Of a stretch of DNA of 64,000 nt, positions 60,129 through 64,000 are shown in pieces; positions within the stretch are counted from its first letter, which is position 1, and the number at the start of each line of letters is the position of its first letter. Under the pieces are notes generated by a model. The model saw only the letters and a program-made list of their open reading frames with translations. It ran no database searches and had not been told where the DNA came from. Position numbers and translations under genes: made by a program. Origin of the DNA: Quercus robur (taxonomy: Eukaryota > Streptophyta > Magnoliopsida > Fagales > Fagaceae); the NCBI RefSeq assembly GCF_932294415.1, contig NC_065535.1, positions 84,527,862-84,591,861 of the forward strand. The letters run 5' to 3'.

Positions 60129-61401
60129 CATGACCCACGTCATCGTTCCAATACTTGACTTTGAGGTAAAAATGGCCAAATACCCACCGTGTTTCACTGT
60201 AAAATAGAGGAACTTGACCAAAAATAGAATTTACGTGTTAAATTAATTTTTTTTCTTAGAATATTAAGTATTTTAACATATACAGAAAGAGGAGAAAAAA
60301 TCTTAAAGAAATTGATAGTGTTAAATTAAATACTTAAACATCAAACTTTTGTGTGTTTAAAAAGAGAGGGAAAATTTAGTTTAAAAAATTCAATAAAAGA
60401 GAACTTGAAAAATAATAGTGGCTCTACCATGCATGATTGCAACCTCATGGGTCATGGCTATGTTTTTTGAGAGATAATTTAGGGAGGGTCTCACTTGTAA
60501 GTTATAAGCATAATAGATAACATCATATCCTTACACATTTATCTGAGAATCTAGCAGCTACATTCACTATCTTATAACCATAAAGAATTCAGCAAAATAA
60601 CACAAAATTTGCATATTGAAATCACATATATGACATGTCCAAGAGGACCAAGACTGCTTCTGCATGGAAAAAATAGGTGTAGGCCAACTTGACCTAGAGT
60701 TTAGCACTTTAGCGTGTAGTTTGTAAGTTGTATCCCTTTCTCACGCAAGACCCTCTAATTCCACGTATATTTTGTCAAAATTCATTTTCAATGCAAGTGA
60801 TATGTACTATGTAGTGATGTTTCCACACGATTCACATGATTTGGAAAATAATAAAAATCATATGGGGTTTTATTGACTTTCTTGCTTCATTGGATGAATG
60901 GTTTTTTTTTTTTTTTTTCATAGACTGAGGTATGTTTCTTTTAAGTTAAACAATTAATTAAGTGAATGTTCTCCATGGTTACAAGGAGGAGGGGCTTTTG
61001 TGGTATTTCCGATCCTTAAAAGGACTTGCAGAAACATATTTAGTAGCAGTGACAAGTGACAACTACATGACTAAAAACCGTTCTAATATTTTAGTTTTAG
61101 GTATGCCAAGTTGGTTGCTTGTGATCACGTCCCAGAGTTTTTCATACTTTCCTCGTGGATACTTATTTTATTTTATGAGAACTCTTTTTTTTATATTTTA
61201 ATATAACATTTGACGTAATAGTCACTCCACATATACAAAAATTTTATGATGAGATGAGTGCAGGAACTGTGGTTCAAATTTCCAGGAGAGACTAGGCTAT
61301 ACCAATGTCCATATTGAATGTTTTTAGAGAGTTTATGAGTATTTAACTAGCTCAACTATTTACATTTTACGCAATTACACCAAGTATGGGGTGTCCTTTT
61401 T

Positions 61402-61630
61402 GAGAAATTATTAAGTCCATTAGGAGGACTGCTGACATGGTCCTCCCTAACCACCCAACCAATAAAATATTGTTATTTAGTAAATATGACATCATCTGGT
61501 AATTTTTATTTTTTATTCCTTGTGCTTATTAGTAAACTCATACATACTAACATACATTTATATAAATGACATCATTTTATTGGTTAGGGAAGACCACATC
61601 AGCAATCCTCTGGATGTAAATAATAATCTC
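61402..61630. mobile_element. Hairpin MITE, relative of the one at 30740-30929
   Basis: The ends GAGAAATTATTAA and, reversed, GAGATTATTATTT match. Inner arms contain GGTCCTCCCTAACCA and TGGTTAGGGAAGACC with CCAATAAAAT/ATTTTATTGG. No coding capacity. Confidence 0.7.
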
Positions 61631-61637
61631 TTGTCTT

Positions 61638-61675
<38 letters not shown>

Positions 61676-62297
61676 TTCCTTTAAAAACTTGATAAAGTTG
61701 TATTTATTTTATAAAATACTAATCTTTAGTCAACTTCGACAACTGGCGTGCGTGACTATAGTTGCTTTTAAAAATCTATTTTTAGAATTTTTTTCTAATA
61801 ATTTTTTTCTTTTTTCTATAAGGCTTGCATAAAAAAGAATCACAGGACCAAACCAACTCTGCTTGAAACAGACCGAATTTTTTTGTGTCGGTCAATTTTC
61901 CACCCCTGAAGTTGGTATTACGGTAAGAAATTATAAATTTCAAAAATTTTGATTTTAGGTTTAATCTTGGTCCAGATTCTTTTTAACCAAAATTGGTCAA
62001 ATAGATTTTAATTTTTATGAACGATCAAATAGAATTGATAACTTAATTAAGTTTGAAGTTTGAACTCCATCCTAGCGCTTTTGTGTTGTTTTCCCTCCCC
62101 ATACGATATCTTTTGGAATCCAGTATATTAGCACTCCCATTACCCTACTTTCTTTTTTCTCCCCACGCCTTCTTCACCTCACTTTCAAGGATCACCTCTT
62201 TAAGATTATTTTTAGCTGATTTAATTTTTATTATTTTCAAGATCAACTTGCAGACATCTTTATCAAATCACATTCCGAGGGACACTTTCATGATCAA

Positions 62298-62354
62298 GTT
62301 TCCAAACTCAATGATAACTCAAAAAAAAAAAAAAAAAAGGTTTCCGAACTCAAT
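62298..62354 (+). mobile_element. Ultra-short poly(A) retro-insert with 15-bp duplication
   Basis: GTTTCCAAACTCAAT (62298-62312) and GTTTCCGAACTCAAT (62340-62354) bracket GATAACTC, an 18-nt A run and G. The ACTC-poly(A) junction is LINE-like. Confidence 0.6.
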
Positions 62355-62365
62355 ATGTTTTCTCA

Positions 62366-62385
62366 CCCCCCCCCCCCCCCCCCCC
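62366..62385 (+). repeat. Poly(C) run of about 20 nt
   Basis: An unbroken C homopolymer, rare in this AT-rich sequence. The exact length may be affected by sequencing. Confidence 0.8.
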
Positions 62386-62755
62386 TTGAGTTCTAGGGAG
62401 ACTATTAGTGTACAAACCCATTGTACCATGCTGGTACTATAATAATATTACTTTAACCAACACTACTATCTCTATCTATATGAAGGCAATCCCTTGAGCA
62501 ATTTTACATATATTAATATATCGGTCAGCAAGTCACTTATTGACATGAGTTCCGAATATGACTACTCCTTTAAATCTTATTCTAACTATTAATGTATGGA
62601 CAATTTCTACAATAAAAGGACAATAAACAATTGCTTATTATGCTTTCAAGAACTCACATGGAGGTCCTAAAACTTTTGTATTTGTGTAGAGACATTTGAG
62701 TTCAAACCTTTTAACATATTGGTGACTTTTGGCTTAAATGTGAGCCAAAAATTAC

Positions 62756-63089
62756 AATTCAGCTAGGGATGGAACTACCTTAGGGCTGAGGGGGGCCATG
62801 CCCGCCCCCCCCCCCCCCCCCCCCCCAACCTTTGAAAAGAAAATTCCCTAGTACATATATTTGCATAAAAAATATACTTTTGGCTCTAAAATTAATATAC
62901 TTGGCCCCTCTCTCCCAAACAATTTACAAGCTAACCCATAAAACAAAAATGAAAAAAAATTATCAAATTATCCCTTGTCTACATTTAGTTAAACATTTGT
63001 ACAATTTACAGATCCAAACACAAGGAGAATCTACAAAATAATTCACATATTCAGATAATAAAAAAAAATATTCTTTGGACATGGTCTAA

Positions 63090-63125
<36 letters not shown>

Positions 63126-63622
63126 TATAACAAATCAATTATAAATCTTAGCAAAACAAATCACAAAAACCCAATAACCTCTATCCAATTTCTATCTCTC
63201 ATTTGAGAGCTTTTTGTCCCTCTCAAGTAACTCCACCCCATAGTTACAGAAACAACTCCTATGCTGCTAATTACTCCATCCACACACCAATTAGTGTCAC
63301 CAGCAACTTGGATTAGTTGGTGTCTTTAACTCAATCCATGAAAAAAATTTATTTTTTTAAAGATCTACTGCTCACTTGGATTAGTTGGTGTCTTTTAAAA
63401 ATTTACTTTAACGATGCATTATTAGCATTAATTTATTCTTGATTATAATATCTATTATTGATTTTTTTTTTTTAAAAAGAAAAAATACAAAAAAATTAAA
63501 AATTAATGCTAATAATACATCGTTGTCAACCTTTAGTATTAATATTCTAACTTTTTAAAATTCTTGAACAAAGAACTTTGGCCTCCTTAAGTTTGAATCC
63601 TGGTTCCGTCCCTGAATTCAGT
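62756..63622. mobile_element. hAT-like non-autonomous element with 8-bp target duplication
   Basis: The body 62764-63614 starts TAGGGATGGAACTACC, and the reverse complement of its right end is CAGGGACGGAACCAGG, followed inside by related GGAGGCCA/GGGGGCCA blocks. Flanking 8-mers AATTCAGC (62756-62763) and AATTCAGT (63615-63622) agree at 7 of 8. The interior has a second poly(C) run (about 62804-62826), an (AT)n tract (about 63103-63129), a direct repeat TTGGATTAGTTGGTGTCTTT (63308 and 63378) and an inverted pair around CGATGCATTATTAGCATTAA (63413) and TTAATGCTAATAATACATCG (63504). No transposase. Confidence 0.8.
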
Positions 63623-63703
63623 CGAACAACAAAAGTTCTATACACATAGCTGATCAATGTAATCAAGTTATCATGCTAGATAACATTAAATCTCCTAAGC
63701 CAA

Positions 63704-64000
63704 TCAAGCAGGGAGTGCGAAGTTAAGTCTCCTCAACCACACCGAGTGAAGCACCATGTGAAGGACATCAAATGGCTTAGCCGGCCGGTTTAGCACAAAA
63801 TGCCTTTGCACTTTTATTACATTCTTTTGTAATTTCTTGTACTTCTCATGGGGAATCCCTAGCAAAATCTTCTTAATTTCTCGAATCTTTTCCACTGGAA
63901 TTTGTACTGAAAATCGACCCCAATTGAGGACATCACTAAATGGTAAATGATAACTATCAGAAATTATAACTGGAACACACCCTTTGTATATTGCTTCCAC
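63704..64000 (-). CDS. Exostosin-family glycosyltransferase (GT47), gene 2, C-terminal part
   Basis: The stop is at 63704 and the frame is open to the window edge, giving 98 residues: [20 protein letters not shown], then [20 protein letters not shown], ending [15 protein letters not shown]. It aligns without gaps to the end of GT47 gene 1, with roughly two thirds identity by eye, so the two are tandem paralogues in the same orientation. The rest of the gene, including the membrane anchor, lies to the right. It is probably intact, since no stop occurs in this part. The first residue shown is an internal Val codon, not a start. Confidence 0.92.
   Translation of the reverse strand: MEAIYKGCVPVIISDSYHLPFSDVLNWGRFSVQIPVEKIREIKKILLGIPHEKYKKLQKNVIKVQRHFVLNRPAKPFDVLHMVLHSVWLRRLNFALPA

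Overview
The window looks like a gene-poor, repeat-rich stretch of a nuclear genome from a dicot plant. The evidence is plant-type introns, AT-rich intergenic DNA, a plant L1-like LINE, a Ty3/gypsy-type primer binding site, many MITEs and tRNA-derived SINEs, and single-copy genes of clear plant type. The style of the LTR element and SINEs suggests a woody family such as Fagaceae, but that is only an impression. I saw no bacterial, organellar or viral genes.

Host genes, all on the minus strand: (1) the first exon of a BSD-domain protein (245-788), the rest lying beyond the left edge; (2) a complete ANTH/AP180-type clathrin assembly protein, 15 coding exons (11730-16995, 547 aa) plus a 5'UTR intron; (3) a complete NAA35/MAK10, the auxiliary subunit of the NatC N-terminal acetyltransferase, 16 coding exons (29624-40846, 724 aa); (4) a complete GT47 exostosin-family glycosyltransferase, 4 exons (51174-56073, 470 aa); (5) the C-terminal end of a second, tandem GT47 gene running off the right edge (63704-64000). 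Exon joins were derived by hand from GT/AG sites and reading phase, and the sums are in frame for all three complete genes. Apart from the two GT47 copies, the genes do not form a pathway.

Mobile DNA fills most of the rest. A LINE with an uninterrupted 1366-codon ORF2 (endonuclease, reverse transcriptase, zf-RVT, RNase H) lies at 1448-5632. A 6.75-kb LTR retrotransposon (42411-49164, element sense on minus) has matching 702-bp LTRs, a PBS and a polypurine-like tract but no gag-pol. Inside it are a 20-copy, roughly 75-bp tandem array and a degenerate three-exon reading frame on the opposite strand to the element. Nested hAT-like, PIF/Harbinger-like and hairpin MITEs sit between genes and inside introns. 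At least three SINEs have target-site duplications.

The least expected pattern is a set of about twelve very short poly(A) inserts (16-53 bp). Each is bounded by a 10-18-bp direct repeat, and several end in the same CTC-poly(A) junction as the resident LINE. They look like extremely 5'-truncated retroposition products.
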